A stretch of DNA of 64,000 nt from C-114 sp963745405 (GTDB lineage: Bacteria > Chloroflexota > Limnocylindria > Limnocylindrales > CSP1-4). The position numbers were made by a program, and so were the translations under genes. The notes beneath the pieces were generated by a model, which saw only the letters and a program-made list of their open reading frames with translations, ran no database searches and was not told the DNA's origin. The DNA lies in assembly GCA_963745405.1 (NCBI GenBank), contig CAVUWY010000002.1, positions 2,788,121-2,852,120 of the forward strand, given 5' to 3'. Shown here piece by piece: positions 1 to 9,632 of the stretch (its first letter is position 1; every line of letters begins with the position of its first letter).

Positions 1-813
1 CGCTCGGTCCTCCGCCAGCAGCTCGTCGGGAGCCTGCTCGACGTCGTCGACGCGAACCTCCGCCAGGGCCGCCCCGACATCGCGATCTTCGAGATCGGCA
101 AGGGGTACGGCCGTCGACCGGACGGCCCCCACGAGTGGTGGCGACTCGCCGTCGTGCTGACCGGCGCGGCCGAGCCAGCCCACTGGGACCGGGCGCCACG
201 GGCCTACGACCTCGACGATGCGAAGGGCCTGGTCGAGGCGCTCGCGGAGGCGCTCGGGCTGCCGACGGTGACGTATGAGCCGGCGACGGACGGCTTCCCG
301 TTCCACCCGGGACGATCGGCGATCGCCACTGCCGGCGGGGGCGTCGTCGGCCGCATCGGGGAGTGCCATCCGGCGCTCCTCGCCGCCTGGGGCATCCGCG
401 CCCAGCACGTGGTCGTCGCCGAGCTCGCCGTCGCGGGCCTGGCCGACGGCCAGGTGCCGGTCGTCCGGGTCAAGGCGATCCCGCGGCACCCGGCCGTCGA
501 GCGCGACGTCGCCGTGGTCGTGCCCGAGGAACGGGCGGCCGGCGACGTGGAGCGCACGATCCGGGACGCCGCCGTCGCGGCCGGCACGGCCGTCGCGACA
601 GGGGAGGGGGAGTCGCAGGCATCGCGGGCGACCCTCGCCGGCGTCCGCCTCTTCGACCTCTACCGGGGCTCGCCGCTCGGTGCGGCCGAGAAGAGCCTGG
701 CCTTCCGCCTCACGATCACGGCCGGCGATGCGGATCCCGAGGCGGGCGTCGATGGGCTCGTGGCGGCCATCGCCGCGGCGCTCGTCGCGAGCGGGGCGCG
801 CCTTCGCGCCTGA
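1..813 (+). CDS. pheT: Phenylalanyl-tRNA synthetase beta subunit, C-terminal part
   Basis: PheT forms the alpha2-beta2 enzyme that charges tRNA-Phe. The frame is open from base 1, so the gene starts outside the window; 270 residues of the usual ~800 are visible. They begin in the B5/catalytic-like core, where the stretch FEIGKGYGR matches the family, and end with the ferredoxin-fold anticodon-binding domain (about residues 175-270, starting near KAIPRHPAVERDVAVVV). The family order would place pheS upstream. The stop at 811-813 is followed by ~135 bases before cvpA, so the two may be transcribed separately. Identification is confident from the C-terminal domain and the conserved core. Confidence 0.95.
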   Translation, partial: RSVLRQQLVGSLLDVVDANLRQGRPDIAIFEIGKGYGRRPDGPHEWWRLAVVLTGAAEPAHWDRAPRAYDLDDAKGLVEALAEALGLPTVTYEPATDGFPFHPGRSAIATAGGGVVGRIGECHPALLAAWGIRAQHVVVAELAVAGLADGQVPVVRVKAIPRHPAVERDVAVVVPEERAAGDVERTIRDAAVAAGTAVATGEGESQASRATLAGVRLFDLYRGSPLGAAEKSLAFRLTITAGDADPEAGVDGLVAAIAAALVASGARLRA

Positions 814-948
814 CGGAGCACGAGCGGACGGTGCGGTCCGAGGCGGTCTGGTCGATTGCGACGCTCGGAGGGCCTGCTACCCTAGCCGCGCCGTGTCGGC
901 CCGGGCAACGCGTGCCCGGCGTCGGTGATGTGGAGAACGGGAGACTCA

Positions 949-1527
949 GTGGACATCGTCACGTATATCCAGAGCTTCAATCTCTTCGATCTCCTCGTCG
1001 TCCTCATCTTCGCCGTCTCCTTCGTCATCGGATTCATCCAGGGGACGATCCGACGCCTCCTCGGCATCGCCTCGATCCTCTTCTCGTTCCTTCTCGCCGC
1101 GAACCTGCGCGACCCACTCGGGACCTTCTTCGCCCCCCACTGGACCCAATTCCCGCCCGGCTATAGCTACATGATCGCGTTCGGCCTCGTGTTCGTGACT
1201 GCGACGATCGTGTTCAGCCTCATCATCCAGGGCTTCTATCACCACCAGCCGCTGTTCGCGAAGTCGACGATCGTCGACGAGGTGCTCGGCGGCGTCCTCG
1301 GCGTCGTCCAGGCGATGCTCGTGCTCGGCTTCGTCATCATCATCCTCGACTCGTACTTCAACACCCCCGGTGCTGCCGAGACGAGCGGCGAGGTGATCTT
1401 CCTTCGTCCGCTGTGGAACGCCATCGACGCGTCCGGGATCGTCCACCTCTATCGAGAGACGCTCATCCCCGCCTTCATGGCCGTCTTCGGCGGATTGCTG
1501 CCGGAGGCCGTCCGCGACACCGTCTGA
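949..1527 (+). CDS. CvpA family membrane protein
   Basis: A 192-residue protein with about four hydrophobic segments (near residues 10-30, 35-50, 65-85 and 105-130), matching the CvpA/colicin V production family. Members are inner-membrane proteins of poorly defined role. The start chosen is GTG 949, because GGAG at 940-943 sits five bases upstream; in-frame GTG 925 and ATG 928 are possible but have weaker ribosome-binding sites. It lies between pheT and a DNA glycosylase on the same strand; in many bacteria cvpA is directly upstream of mutS2, and here only the glycosylase intervenes. Family assignment is from hydrophobic pattern and neighbourhood and is fairly secure. Confidence 0.8.
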   Translation: MDIVTYIQSFNLFDLLVVLIFAVSFVIGFIQGTIRRLLGIASILFSFLLAANLRDPLGTFFAPHWTQFPPGYSYMIAFGLVFVTATIVFSLIIQGFYHHQPLFAKSTIVDEVLGGVLGVVQAMLVLGFVIIILDSYFNTPGAAETSGEVIFLRPLWNAIDASGIVHLYRETLIPAFMAVFGGLLPEAVRDTV

Positions 1528-1554
1528 CGCGCCCCCGGGCCACCGAGGCGTCGG

Positions 1555-2277
1555 GTGGACGACCGGGCGTTCGACCGGATCCTGCTGAGCGGCGACCTCG
1601 AGGCGGCCGCCCGATCGCTCATCGGTGCTCGCCTCGTTCGGCGACCGAGCGAGGGCCTCGGGCAGCGGGCCGGTCGGATCGTCGAGGTCGAGGCCTACGA
1701 CGGCCCGGAGGACCGCGCCTCTCACTCCCGCTTCGGGCCCGCCGGCCGGAGCGCCCCGATGTTCGGGCCTCCGGGGCATGCCTACGTGTACCGTGTCTAC
1801 GGCATGTACACCTGTCTCAACGTCGTCCTGGGACCGCCCGGCAGCCCGGCCGCCGTGCTCATCCGGGCCGTCGAGCCGCTTGATGGGGAGGCAGCCATCC
1901 GGGACGCCCGGCTTCGCCACGACCTCCTCAGCCGGCGCTCGACCCGGACGTCCGGCGCCGATCCGGTCGGCGAGACGGCCGCCCGGGCGCGCATCGCCCG
2001 AGTTCGGAGCACCCGGCTCGCGGCCGGCCCCGGCCTCGTCGGTGCCGCATTCTCGGTCGGAGTGGATCTGACCGGCGTCGACCTGTGCGACCTTCGTTCG
2101 CCCCTGTACCTGGCCGCCGGCGGCACGGTGGACGGGCCGCCCGCCCGCGTCGAGTCGACGCCGCGGATCGGCATCGATTACGCCGGCGAGCCGTGGACCT
2201 CCGTCCCGTGGCGGTACGTGGTGGCCGGCAGCCCGGCGGCATCGGGCCCGCGCAGGCGCTCGTCCCCGACCGGCTGA
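1555..2277 (+). CDS. mpg: 3-methyladenine DNA glycosylase (Mpg/AAG family)
   Basis: A 240-residue protein of the alkyladenine glycosylase family, which excises alkylated purines in base excision repair. Visible family motifs are ARSLIGARLVRR near the N terminus, the catalytic VEVEAYDGPEDRASHS segment (Glu, Tyr, Asp, His) and VYRVYGMYTCLNVV around residue 80. Length is normal for bacterial members (~190-240). The start is GTG 1555, only 27 bases after cvpA. MutS2 begins five bases after its stop, so cvpA, this gene and mutS2 probably form one transcription unit. No catalytic residue seems missing. Confidence 0.93.
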   Translation: MDDRAFDRILLSGDLEAAARSLIGARLVRRPSEGLGQRAGRIVEVEAYDGPEDRASHSRFGPAGRSAPMFGPPGHAYVYRVYGMYTCLNVVLGPPGSPAAVLIRAVEPLDGEAAIRDARLRHDLLSRRSTRTSGADPVGETAARARIARVRSTRLAAGPGLVGAAFSVGVDLTGVDLCDLRSPLYLAAGGTVDGPPARVESTPRIGIDYAGEPWTSVPWRYVVAGSPAASGPRRRSSPTG

Positions 2278-2282
2278 CCGCG

Positions 2283-4673
2283 GTGGACGCCCGCTCGATC
2301 GCCCTGCTCGAGTTCCCCGCCGTCCGCGAGCGGCTCGCCGCCATGACCGCCTTCGGGCCGGGTCGGCGACTGGCGGAGGCCCTCGAGCCGTCGGCCGACC
2401 CGGTCATCGTCACCCGCGGCCTCGACGAGACCGACCAGGCCCGTGCCCTCCTCGCCGAACGGTCCGGTGTCGGTGTCGGCGCCGCCCGCGATATCGGACC
2501 GTGGATCGAGCGGGCCGCCCGCGGTGGACGGGTCGATCCGGCCGGATTCCTCGAGATCGCCGATACCCTCGACGCGTCGGCGCGCCTCGGGACGGCCCTT
2601 GCCGACGAGCGCCGGCCGCTCCTCCGCGATCTCGGCCACGACCTGCACCCACTGCCGGCCCTCCGGAGCACGCTCGCTCGCAGCTTCGACCCGGCCGGCG
2701 AGCTGCTCGACACCGCATCCCCGCGCCTCGGCGGGCTCCGGGCGGCGGTCCGGGTCGCCTACGACCGACTGAAGCGGCGCCTCGACGCCCTCGTCGGCTC
2801 GGAGCTCGGCGGTGCGCTCCAGGAGCCCATCGTCACCCTCCGCAACGGACGCTACGTGGTGCCGGTGAAGGCGGACGCGCGAAGCCGGGTCAAGGGCATC
2901 GTCCACGACGCGTCTGGCAGCGGCCAGACGCTCTTCGTCGAACCGCTCGTGACCGTCGAGCTCGGCAACGCCTGGCGCGAGGCGCAGGTGGCGGTGGAGG
3001 CGGAGATCGAGCGGATCCTCGACGAGCTTTCGGCCATCGTCGGGACGAACGCGCCGGCCCTCCGGGAGACGCTCGGCGCGCTCGCGCGATTCGACTTCTG
3101 GAGCGCCAAGGCCCAGTTCGCGGCGGAGCTCGACGGCGTCCGGGCCGAGACGACGACGAGGCCGGAGATCGTCCTCCTCGGGGCGCGTCATCCCGGGCTG
3201 ACCGGCCGGGTCGTCCCGATCGACGTCCGGCTCGGCGACGGCTACACGGCCCTCGTCGTGACCGGGCCCAACACGGGCGGCAAGACCGTCACCCTGCGGA
3301 CCATCGGGCTCCTCGCCCTCATGCACCAGGCCGGCCTGCACGTGCCGGCCGAGTCCGGCAGCCGGCTGCCGGTCCTGCCCGACGTCTTCGCCGACATCGG
3401 CGACGAGCAGTCGATCGCCCAGAGTCTCTCGACGTTCAGCGGCCACCTCCGTCGTATCACCGCCATCGTCGAGGCGGCTGGTCCGGGCACCCTCGTCCTC
3501 CTCGACGAGCTCGGCGCGGGCACGGATCCGACCGAGGGATCGGCCCTCGCCCAGGCACTCCTCGACCACTTCGTGCGGGCAGGCGCGCTCGTGGCGGCCA
3601 CGACCCACTATGCCGAGCTCAAGGCCTATGCCCACACGACGGCCGGCGTCACGAACGCGTCGGTCGAGTTCGACCTCGAGACGCTGTCGCCGACCTACCG
3701 GCTGACGATCGGCCTGCCCGGCGGCAGCCAGGCATTCGCCATCGCCGAGCACCTGGGCCTGCCCGAACCGATCGTCGCCGACGCCCGCTCGCGCCTCTCG
3801 GAGGCGCACCGCACGTTCGAGGCGACTCTCGCCTCGATCAAGGAGAGCGACGCAGCGGCGGCCGACGCGCTCGACCGGGCCCGGTCGGCCGAGATCCGGG
3901 CGGCCGAGGCGCTCCGGACCGCCCACGAGGAACGCACCCGCGCCCGGGCCGAGCGGGACGCGGCGATCGCGGCCGCCCGGGCCGATGCGGAGCGGCTCGT
4001 GGCCGGCCTCCATGAGGAGGTCGCCGCTACGCGGCGAGCCCTCGAGCGAGAAACCATCACGGTCCCGGCCATCGACGAGGCCATGGGCCGGGTCGATGAC
4101 CGCCTGGATCGCCTGTCAGGTGGACCGGGCGGATCGGGCGGGGATCCTCCGCCGCCGCCCGAGGAACCGCATCAGTGGCAGCTCGGCGAGCGAGCCCGCA
4201 GTCGGTCCGCCGGCTGGGAGGGCCGGATCACGGCCCTCGAGCGTGGCGGCCGGCGGGCGTCGCTCGAGACCGGTGGCATGCGGGTCACGGTCGACGTGTC
4301 GGACCTCGAACCGGCCATCGAGCCGGCGGTGACCACCCGGCCGCCGAGCACGATCGGGGACGCCGTCGCTCGCCAGGCGGCGCGGGAACCGGATGGGGGA
4401 GCGGCCCGCCTCAGGCTCGAGAGGGCTCGCTCGGTGGCGGCGTCGCTCGACGTGAGGGGAGCGCGCGTCGACGAGGCGCTCGAGGCGCTCGGTCGCTACA
4501 TCGACGATGCGGCGGTCGCAGGCCTCGAGCGGGTGACGGTGATCCACGGCCTGGGCACCGGCGCCTTGCGCGACGCCGTGCGGACGGAGGCTGCCGGCAA
4601 CCCGCTCGTCCGCGATGTCCGCCCCGGTGAGCGGGGCGAGGGCGGCGACGGGGCGACGATCATCCGCCTCTGA
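2283..4673 (+). CDS. mutS2: Endonuclease MutS2 / ribosome-rescue ATPase
   Basis: A 796-residue MutS2 homologue. In bacteria this family has been tied to suppression of homologous recombination and, more recently, to splitting collided ribosomes. The MutS-type ATPase has Walker A GPNTGGKT near residue 327 and Walker B LVLLDELGAGTDP near residue 404, followed by a long Ala/Arg/Glu-rich coiled coil (about 510-600). The C-terminal Smr domain (about 720-796) carries LDVRG and HGLGTGAL. The frame is open upstream inside mpg, but GTG 2283 right after the mpg stop is the only start that gives the family's normal N terminus (DARSIALLEF). Its last 14 bases overlap the convergent penicillin-binding protein gene. 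Confidence 0.96.
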   Translation: MDARSIALLEFPAVRERLAAMTAFGPGRRLAEALEPSADPVIVTRGLDETDQARALLAERSGVGVGAARDIGPWIERAARGGRVDPAGFLEIADTLDASARLGTALADERRPLLRDLGHDLHPLPALRSTLARSFDPAGELLDTASPRLGGLRAAVRVAYDRLKRRLDALVGSELGGALQEPIVTLRNGRYVVPVKADARSRVKGIVHDASGSGQTLFVEPLVTVELGNAWREAQVAVEAEIERILDELSAIVGTNAPALRETLGALARFDFWSAKAQFAAELDGVRAETTTRPEIVLLGARHPGLTGRVVPIDVRLGDGYTALVVTGPNTGGKTVTLRTIGLLALMHQAGLHVPAESGSRLPVLPDVFADIGDEQSIAQSLSTFSGHLRRITAIVEAAGPGTLVLLDELGAGTDPTEGSALAQALLDHFVRAGALVAATTHYAELKAYAHTTAGVTNASVEFDLETLSPTYRLTIGLPGGSQAFAIAEHLGLPEPIVADARSRLSEAHRTFEATLASIKESDAAAADALDRARSAEIRAAEALRTAHEERTRARAERDAAIAAARADAERLVAGLHEEVAATRRALERETITVPAIDEAMGRVDDRLDRLSGGPGGSGGDPPPPPEEPHQWQLGERARSRSAGWEGRITALERGGRRASLETGGMRVTVDVSDLEPAIEPAVTTRPPSTIGDAVARQAAREPDGGAARLRLERARSVAASLDVRGARVDEALEALGRYIDDAAVAGLERVTVIHGLGTGALRDAVRTEAAGNPLVRDVRPGERGEGGDGATIIRL

Positions 4674-7515
4674 AACGGACCTCGTGGCGGCGCCGTCCGC
4701 GACTCGAGCCACGGCGACGCTTGCCGCGTCCCGTCGGCTCCGGGACCGGTCGCGGGTCGGGAGCGCGCATCGGGAGAGGCGAAGGTCCCCCGCCGCCCGG
4801 CCCACCGCTCGGCTGTGGGCAGCCGAAGATCGGATCGCACGACGGCGTCGGCGTCGGGGCCGGTCCGGGGTTGCACTTCTTGGTCGGGGCGAACGGGGCG
4901 CCCCAGGTGGCACCGAAGGGGAACGACCCCGGGCCGAAGTTGTAGTACTCGGTGGGCGTGCCCTTGGGGCCGCCCCGCACGCCGGGACCGCGGCGGGCCC
5001 GGGCGATCCAGCCGTTGTCGAACTTCTGCCAGCTCGGGAAGGCGGCATCGACCTTGGAGAGGTCGAGGAAGCCCTTCGTCACCTCGGGCCCGATGCAACC
5101 GGCCTGCCAGAGCAGGCCGCTGGCCGCGTCGACTGCCACGCCGACCTTGGTATTGTCGTGCTGCTTCGGCTCGGTGCCGGAGATGAAGTTCTCGGTGAAC
5201 GTCCGACGGGTGTATGGACCCGGCAGCAAGCCGCTGTTGGCGTCGACGGCGACCCGGACGATCCCGGGCGGGGCCTTGAAATTGGCGATGGGCATGCCGT
5301 GGCTGGCCTGGTTGAGGAACGCCTGCCACAGGCTGGCGGCCGTCTCCAGGGCAACGGTCCCTCGCGGCGGGATGCTGTTGTCGCTGTTGCCCATCCAGGC
5401 GCCGACGGCGAGGGCCGGAGCCTTCGGGTCGGCCGGCGGGGCGAGATAGCCGAACGCGGCCAGGTCGATCTCATCGTTCGTCGTGCCGGTCTTGAGGGTG
5501 GCCGGCCGGCGGCGCCCGCCGTCCGTGATCTTGCGCTCGGACCACCACGGGTTCTGGGCCGGGTCGGTGTTGCCGGCGATGATGCTCGTCATGACGTAGG
5601 CCGCCTGGGGGCTGACGACCTGCTTGCCGGTCTCCGGCTTGGCGCCGGGCCGCGGATAGACGAGGTTGCCGTTGCTGTCGCGGACCGAGAGGATGAACGT
5701 CCGCGGCATGAGCACGCCATTGTCGGCGATCGCGCCATAGGCGCTCAACAGGTCGGCATAGTGGAGCTCGACGGTGCCGATGCCGATCGAGACGCCGGCC
5801 GGGTTGATCTTCGAGCGGTAGACGATGCCCATCTTCTCGGCCTGGGCGAAGACGTGATCGGGGCCGACCTCGGCGGCGTTCTTGACGGCCGGGATGTTGA
5901 GGGACATCTGGATGGCCTGGCGCATCCGCAGGGGACCACGTTCGGCGCGGTCGGCATCGGTCGGCGTGTAGCCGCCGCCGAAGTTCGTCGTCACGTCCAT
6001 GTACAGGCTGGCGGCGGTCTTGGTGTGGTCGTCGATGCCGGTGATGTAGTTGACCGGCTTGAAGGACGAGCCCGGCTGGCGCCAGCCGTCGGAGAGCACG
6101 TCGAACTGGGGCTGGAACTTCTTGCCGCGAGCCTTCTCATAGAACCCGGCACTGCCGACATACGCATAGACCTGGCCGGTCCGATAGTCGAGGGCCGCCA
6201 GGGCCGAGTTGAAGACGCCGCGGCCGACGAGGTTGCGGATCCACGACTGGTAGGGAACGCCGATCCTCTTGAGGTAGGCCGCTCGCGTCTTGGTGGGCAA
6301 ATTCGGGGCGATACCGGCGGCGGCCACCCACTTCTCGGCCGTCTGCTGCATCTTCCAGTCGAGACTCGTCGTGACCGTATAGCCCTTCGAGTCGACGTCG
6401 GGGCAATCGTCGGCGAGCGCGTCGCCGCAGAGGATGGCACCGAGCTGGTGGCGGACCTGGAGATCGAACTGGGGGGCTTTCCAGTTCGTCGTCACTGGCG
6501 GGCTGATGATCACGGGGTCCGTCTCAGCCGCCGTGATCTGGGCGTCTGTCAAGGCCGGCCCGCTCGCCAGTGCGTCGCCGGCGAGGGTCAGGTGGCGGTT
6601 GAGGAGCATCTTGTCGAGGACATCGTTGCGCCGCACGACGATCTTCGAATCGTCGGGCACCCGGAGGACCGTGTCGGTGCACTTCTTGTTGATCGAAGCC
6701 GGGTCGGTGTAAGGGCAGACCGTCTTCCCGTCGGCCGATGGAACGGCCTCGGCGTTCTTGCGGAGGTCGTAGGTGCTCGGCGACTGGGGGATGGCCGCCA
6801 GGATCGCCGCCTGGGCGATGGTCAGCTTGTGCAGGTCCGTCAAGCCGAAGTAGTCGCGGGCCGCCGCCGCCACGCCATAGCTCTGGTCGCCGTAGTAGTT
6901 CTGGTTGAGATAGGCGACCATGATCTGCTGCTTGCCGGGGATGCCCGAGTACTCCTGGGTCAGCCGGATCGACTGGATGATCTCGCGGATCTTGCGCTCG
7001 TATTTCGAGCCGGCGAAGGCGCTCTCGGGCAGGAGGCGGTTTCGGACGAGCTGCTGGGTGATCGTCGAGGCGCCACGGTCGCGGCCGCTGGCCGTATCGA
7101 TCGCCGCCGAGACGATGCCGACCGGGTCGAACCCGGCATTGCTCCAGAACGTCTTGTCCTCGATCGACGTCGTCGCGTCGACCAGTGTCGGCGAGAGCTG
7201 GGCGAAGTCGTCGATGACCTGGCGCTGGACCTGGCCGAATCGCGCGAGCTCGACCTTGCCGGTCCGGTCGTAGACGATCGTCTGCTCGTCGAACGTCAGG
7301 GTGCCGAACTCGGTCTTGGGGTCGGGCAGGCCCTGGCTGTACGCGCTGTAGGCGGACACCGCCGCCACTGCGCCGACGACGCCGAGGAGCAGGAGCATCG
7401 AGAACAGGAAGAGCGGGAAGCCGATGGCCACCACGGCGGCCGGACGACTGCCACCGCCACGGCTGCCGTTGCCCATCCGCCGATGGCGCTGGCGCCGTGC
7501 GAGGCTGGTATTCAT
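4660..7515 (-). CDS. Class A penicillin-binding protein (transglycosylase/transpeptidase)
   Basis: A 951-residue bifunctional peptidoglycan synthase. A short cytoplasmic basic region is followed by one membrane anchor (about residues 25-50). The GT51 transglycosylase domain shows EDKTFWSNAGFDP and RGASTITQQLVRN; the transpeptidase shows SSFK (active Ser, about residue 480), SLN, and LKTGTT (about 673). A proline/glycine/arginine-rich tail follows. ATG 7515 was chosen because the anchor directly follows; the frame is open to 7680 but that part overlaps tyrS. A -10-like TATGCT (minus strand, 7531-7536) would give a leader of about 8 nt. The stop overlaps the convergent mutS2 end by 14 bases. 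Presence of a class A PBP indicates a peptidoglycan wall. Confidence 0.94.
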   Translation of the reverse strand: MNTSLARRQRHRRMGNGSRGGGSRPAAVVAIGFPLFLFSMLLLLGVVGAVAAVSAYSAYSQGLPDPKTEFGTLTFDEQTIVYDRTGKVELARFGQVQRQVIDDFAQLSPTLVDATTSIEDKTFWSNAGFDPVGIVSAAIDTASGRDRGASTITQQLVRNRLLPESAFAGSKYERKIREIIQSIRLTQEYSGIPGKQQIMVAYLNQNYYGDQSYGVAAAARDYFGLTDLHKLTIAQAAILAAIPQSPSTYDLRKNAEAVPSADGKTVCPYTDPASINKKCTDTVLRVPDDSKIVVRRNDVLDKMLLNRHLTLAGDALASGPALTDAQITAAETDPVIISPPVTTNWKAPQFDLQVRHQLGAILCGDALADDCPDVDSKGYTVTTSLDWKMQQTAEKWVAAAGIAPNLPTKTRAAYLKRIGVPYQSWIRNLVGRGVFNSALAALDYRTGQVYAYVGSAGFYEKARGKKFQPQFDVLSDGWRQPGSSFKPVNYITGIDDHTKTAASLYMDVTTNFGGGYTPTDADRAERGPLRMRQAIQMSLNIPAVKNAAEVGPDHVFAQAEKMGIVYRSKINPAGVSIGIGTVELHYADLLSAYGAIADNGVLMPRTFILSVRDSNGNLVYPRPGAKPETGKQVVSPQAAYVMTSIIAGNTDPAQNPWWSERKITDGGRRRPATLKTGTTNDEIDLAAFGYLAPPADPKAPALAVGAWMGNSDNSIPPRGTVALETAASLWQAFLNQASHGMPIANFKAPPGIVRVAVDANSGLLPGPYTRRTFTENFISGTEPKQHDNTKVGVAVDAASGLLWQAGCIGPEVTKGFLDLSKVDAAFPSWQKFDNGWIARARRGPGVRGGPKGTPTEYYNFGPGSFPFGATWGAPFAPTKKCNPGPAPTPTPSCDPIFGCPQPSGGPGGGGPSPLPMRAPDPRPVPEPTGRGKRRRGSSRGRRRHEVRFRGG

Positions 7516-7599
7516 GCCGGGGGGGACGATAGCATAGGAACCCGTGATAGTCGGTTTGCTGCTGGGGGCCGGGGTCGAGACGACCGAGGGCGTGGTCCT

Positions 7600-8934
7600 G
7601 TGACGGTCGCCGCAGCGGCCGACATCGACCGCGGCCCGGCGGGACTCCTCGATGAGCTCCGCTGGCGCGGGCTCTTCCACGCCGCGACGCCGGGCCTCGA
7701 GGAGCGCCTGGCGACCGGCCGGCCGATCTCCGCCTACATCGGCTTCGACCCCTCGGGACCGTCACTCCACGTCGGTCACCTCGTGCCTGTCTTCGGTCTC
7801 CTCAACCTCCAGCGTCACGGCGGCCGGCCGGTCGCCCTCGTCGGCGGGGCGACCGGCATGATCGGTGACCCATCCGGCACCTCGGCCGAACGGAACCTCC
7901 TCGACCGCGACACGATCGCCGCCAACGCCGCCGGGATCCGGGCCCAGCTCGAGCGCTTCCTCGACTTCTCCCCCGGCCCGACCGCTGCCGCGATGGTCAA
8001 CAACCTCGAGTGGCTCGGCGAGGTGTCGATGCTCGACTTCCTTCGCGACGTCGGCAAGCATTTCACCGTGCCGTACATGCTGGCCAAGGAATCGGTGAGC
8101 GAGCGCCTCGCCGGCGGCCTGTCGTTCACCGAGTTCAGCTACATGCTCCTCCAGGCGGCCGACTTCCAGCACCTCAACCGAACGGCCGGCGTCGAGCTCC
8201 AGATGGGCGGCTCCGATCAGTGGGGCAACATCACGGCCGGTCTCGAGCTCATCCGCCGGAGCGGCGCCGGCTTGGACGCTGTCGAGGCCCGGAGCGAGGA
8301 GGAAGAGCGGGCCTACGCCCTGAGCTATCCGCTGCTCCTCGACGCCGAGGGACGCAAGTTCGGCAAGACGGCGGCCGGGACCTCCGTCTGGCTCGACCCG
8401 GCCCGGACCTCGCCATACGCGTTCTACCAGTTCTTCATCGATGCGCCGGACGCCCAGGCGAGCGCGCTCCTCCGCCTGTTCACGACCCTCGGCCGTGAGG
8501 AGATCGAGGCCCTCGAGGCCGAACATGCGGCACGTCCCGAGACTCGCCCGATCCAGCGCGCCCTCGCCATCGACCTCACGACGCGGGTCCACGGGGTGGT
8601 CGAGGCGGAACGTGCCGTGGCCGTCAGCCGGGCCGCTTTCGATCCGACGCCGGTCACCGATCCGGCCGTCCTCGCGGCCATGTACGAGGTGCTCGACCAC
8701 GCCGACCTGGCTCCCGCCGACATCGCCGGCGGCGCCCTGGCGGTCGCGATCGCGAGCGGCCTGTTCAGCTCGAACGGGGAGGCTCGCCGGGCCATCTCCC
8801 AGGGTGGCTTCTCGATCAACGGCAGCCGGGTGGCGGCGCCCGATGATCCGGTCGGCGACCCGATCGCGGGCGAGTGGCTGCTCCTCCGGGCGGGGCGCAA
8901 GCGCCTCACCATCGGACGTCTCGCAAAGCCCTAG
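7600..8934 (+). CDS. tyrS: Tyrosyl-tRNA synthetase
   Basis: A 444-residue class I synthetase that charges tRNA-Tyr. The HIGH motif appears as HVGH (about residue 58) and the KMSKS loop as KFGKT (about 253), both normal for TyrRS; FDPSGPSLHVGH and GGSDQWGNI are family signatures. The last ~70 residues form an S4 RNA-binding domain. GTG 7600 was chosen from family length, with GAGGG (7586-7590) as ribosome-binding site. It is divergent from the penicillin-binding protein with 84 bases between the starts. Its stop overlaps the convergent hisIE stop by four bases. Confidence 0.96.
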   Translation: MTVAAAADIDRGPAGLLDELRWRGLFHAATPGLEERLATGRPISAYIGFDPSGPSLHVGHLVPVFGLLNLQRHGGRPVALVGGATGMIGDPSGTSAERNLLDRDTIAANAAGIRAQLERFLDFSPGPTAAAMVNNLEWLGEVSMLDFLRDVGKHFTVPYMLAKESVSERLAGGLSFTEFSYMLLQAADFQHLNRTAGVELQMGGSDQWGNITAGLELIRRSGAGLDAVEARSEEEERAYALSYPLLLDAEGRKFGKTAAGTSVWLDPARTSPYAFYQFFIDAPDAQASALLRLFTTLGREEIEALEAEHAARPETRPIQRALAIDLTTRVHGVVEAERAVAVSRAAFDPTPVTDPAVLAAMYEVLDHADLAPADIAGGALAVAIASGLFSSNGEARRAISQGGFSINGSRVAAPDDPVGDPIAGEWLLLRAGRKRLTIGRLAKP

Positions 8935-9632
8935 CCCGTATGGCGCCGCCGCAGGGTGGCGATGACCTCCGCCGGTGCGAGGCCCCGCTCGGCGAGCAGG
9001 ACGAGGGCGTGGTAGAGGAGGTCCGCGGTCTCGCCGGCGAGGGCGGCTCGAGTCGCCTCGCGATCGGCCCCGACGGACTCGGCCGTGGCGTCGTCCTTGG
9101 CCGCCATGAGGACCTCGGTCGCTTCCTCGGTCACCTTGCGGCCGGCCCGATCGACACCGCCGACGATGAGGGTCGTCGTATATGAGCCGGCCGGCCGATC
9201 GAGCGCTCGTGAGGCGATCGTCGCCCAGAGAGTCTCGAGCCAGACGAACCCCTGCGGTGTTGTCGGGTCCCCGGCGGTGATCCGGTCCTCCGGCGCGGTC
9301 TCGGTGGCGGCGGGTTCTGGGTCGAAGCAGCTTCGCGTGCCGCGGTGGCAGGTCGGCCCGGCCGGGTCGACGGTCAGGAGGATAGCGTCGGCGTCGCAGT
9401 CGAGGGCGATGTCGCGAAGCCGCAGGACGTTGCCGCTCGTTTCTCCCTTCCGCCACAACCGGTCCCTCGAGCGGGAGTGGAAGTGGACCTCGCCCGAGGA
9501 GAGCGTCGCCGCGAGCGCCTCCGCGTCCATCCAGGCCAGCATGAGGACCTTGCCGTCGGCGGCGTCCTGGACGATCGCCGGAACGAGACCGTCGGGGCCG
9601 TAGGCGGGGACCGGCGCGCTCGTGGCGCTCAC
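8931..9632 (-). CDS. hisIE: Bifunctional phosphoribosyl-AMP cyclohydrolase / phosphoribosyl-ATP pyrophosphatase
   Basis: A 233-residue fusion carrying out steps two and three of histidine synthesis. HisI is N-terminal (about 1-115) with the metal site CDADAILL and the Cys pair CHRGTRSC; HisE is C-terminal (about 135-233) with EEATEVLMAAKD and the ETADLLYHALVLL helix. The ORDER HisI-HisE is the usual one. It is the last gene of the his operon and its ATG overlaps the hisF stop by four bases (9629-9632), a pattern repeated through the operon that suggests translational coupling. Confidence 0.95.
   Translation of the reverse strand: MSATSAPVPAYGPDGLVPAIVQDAADGKVLMLAWMDAEALAATLSSGEVHFHSRSRDRLWRKGETSGNVLRLRDIALDCDADAILLTVDPAGPTCHRGTRSCFDPEPAATETAPEDRITAGDPTTPQGFVWLETLWATIASRALDRPAGSYTTTLIVGGVDRAGRKVTEEATEVLMAAKDDATAESVGADREATRAALAGETADLLYHALVLLAERGLAPAEVIATLRRRHTG

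Noticed and set aside
4615..7600. Very long open plus-strand frame opposite the penicillin-binding protein gene
   Set aside because: High GC removes stop codons from antisense frames. Only its 3' part (tyrS from 7600) shows a protein family; the rest lies antisense to a clear PBP gene.
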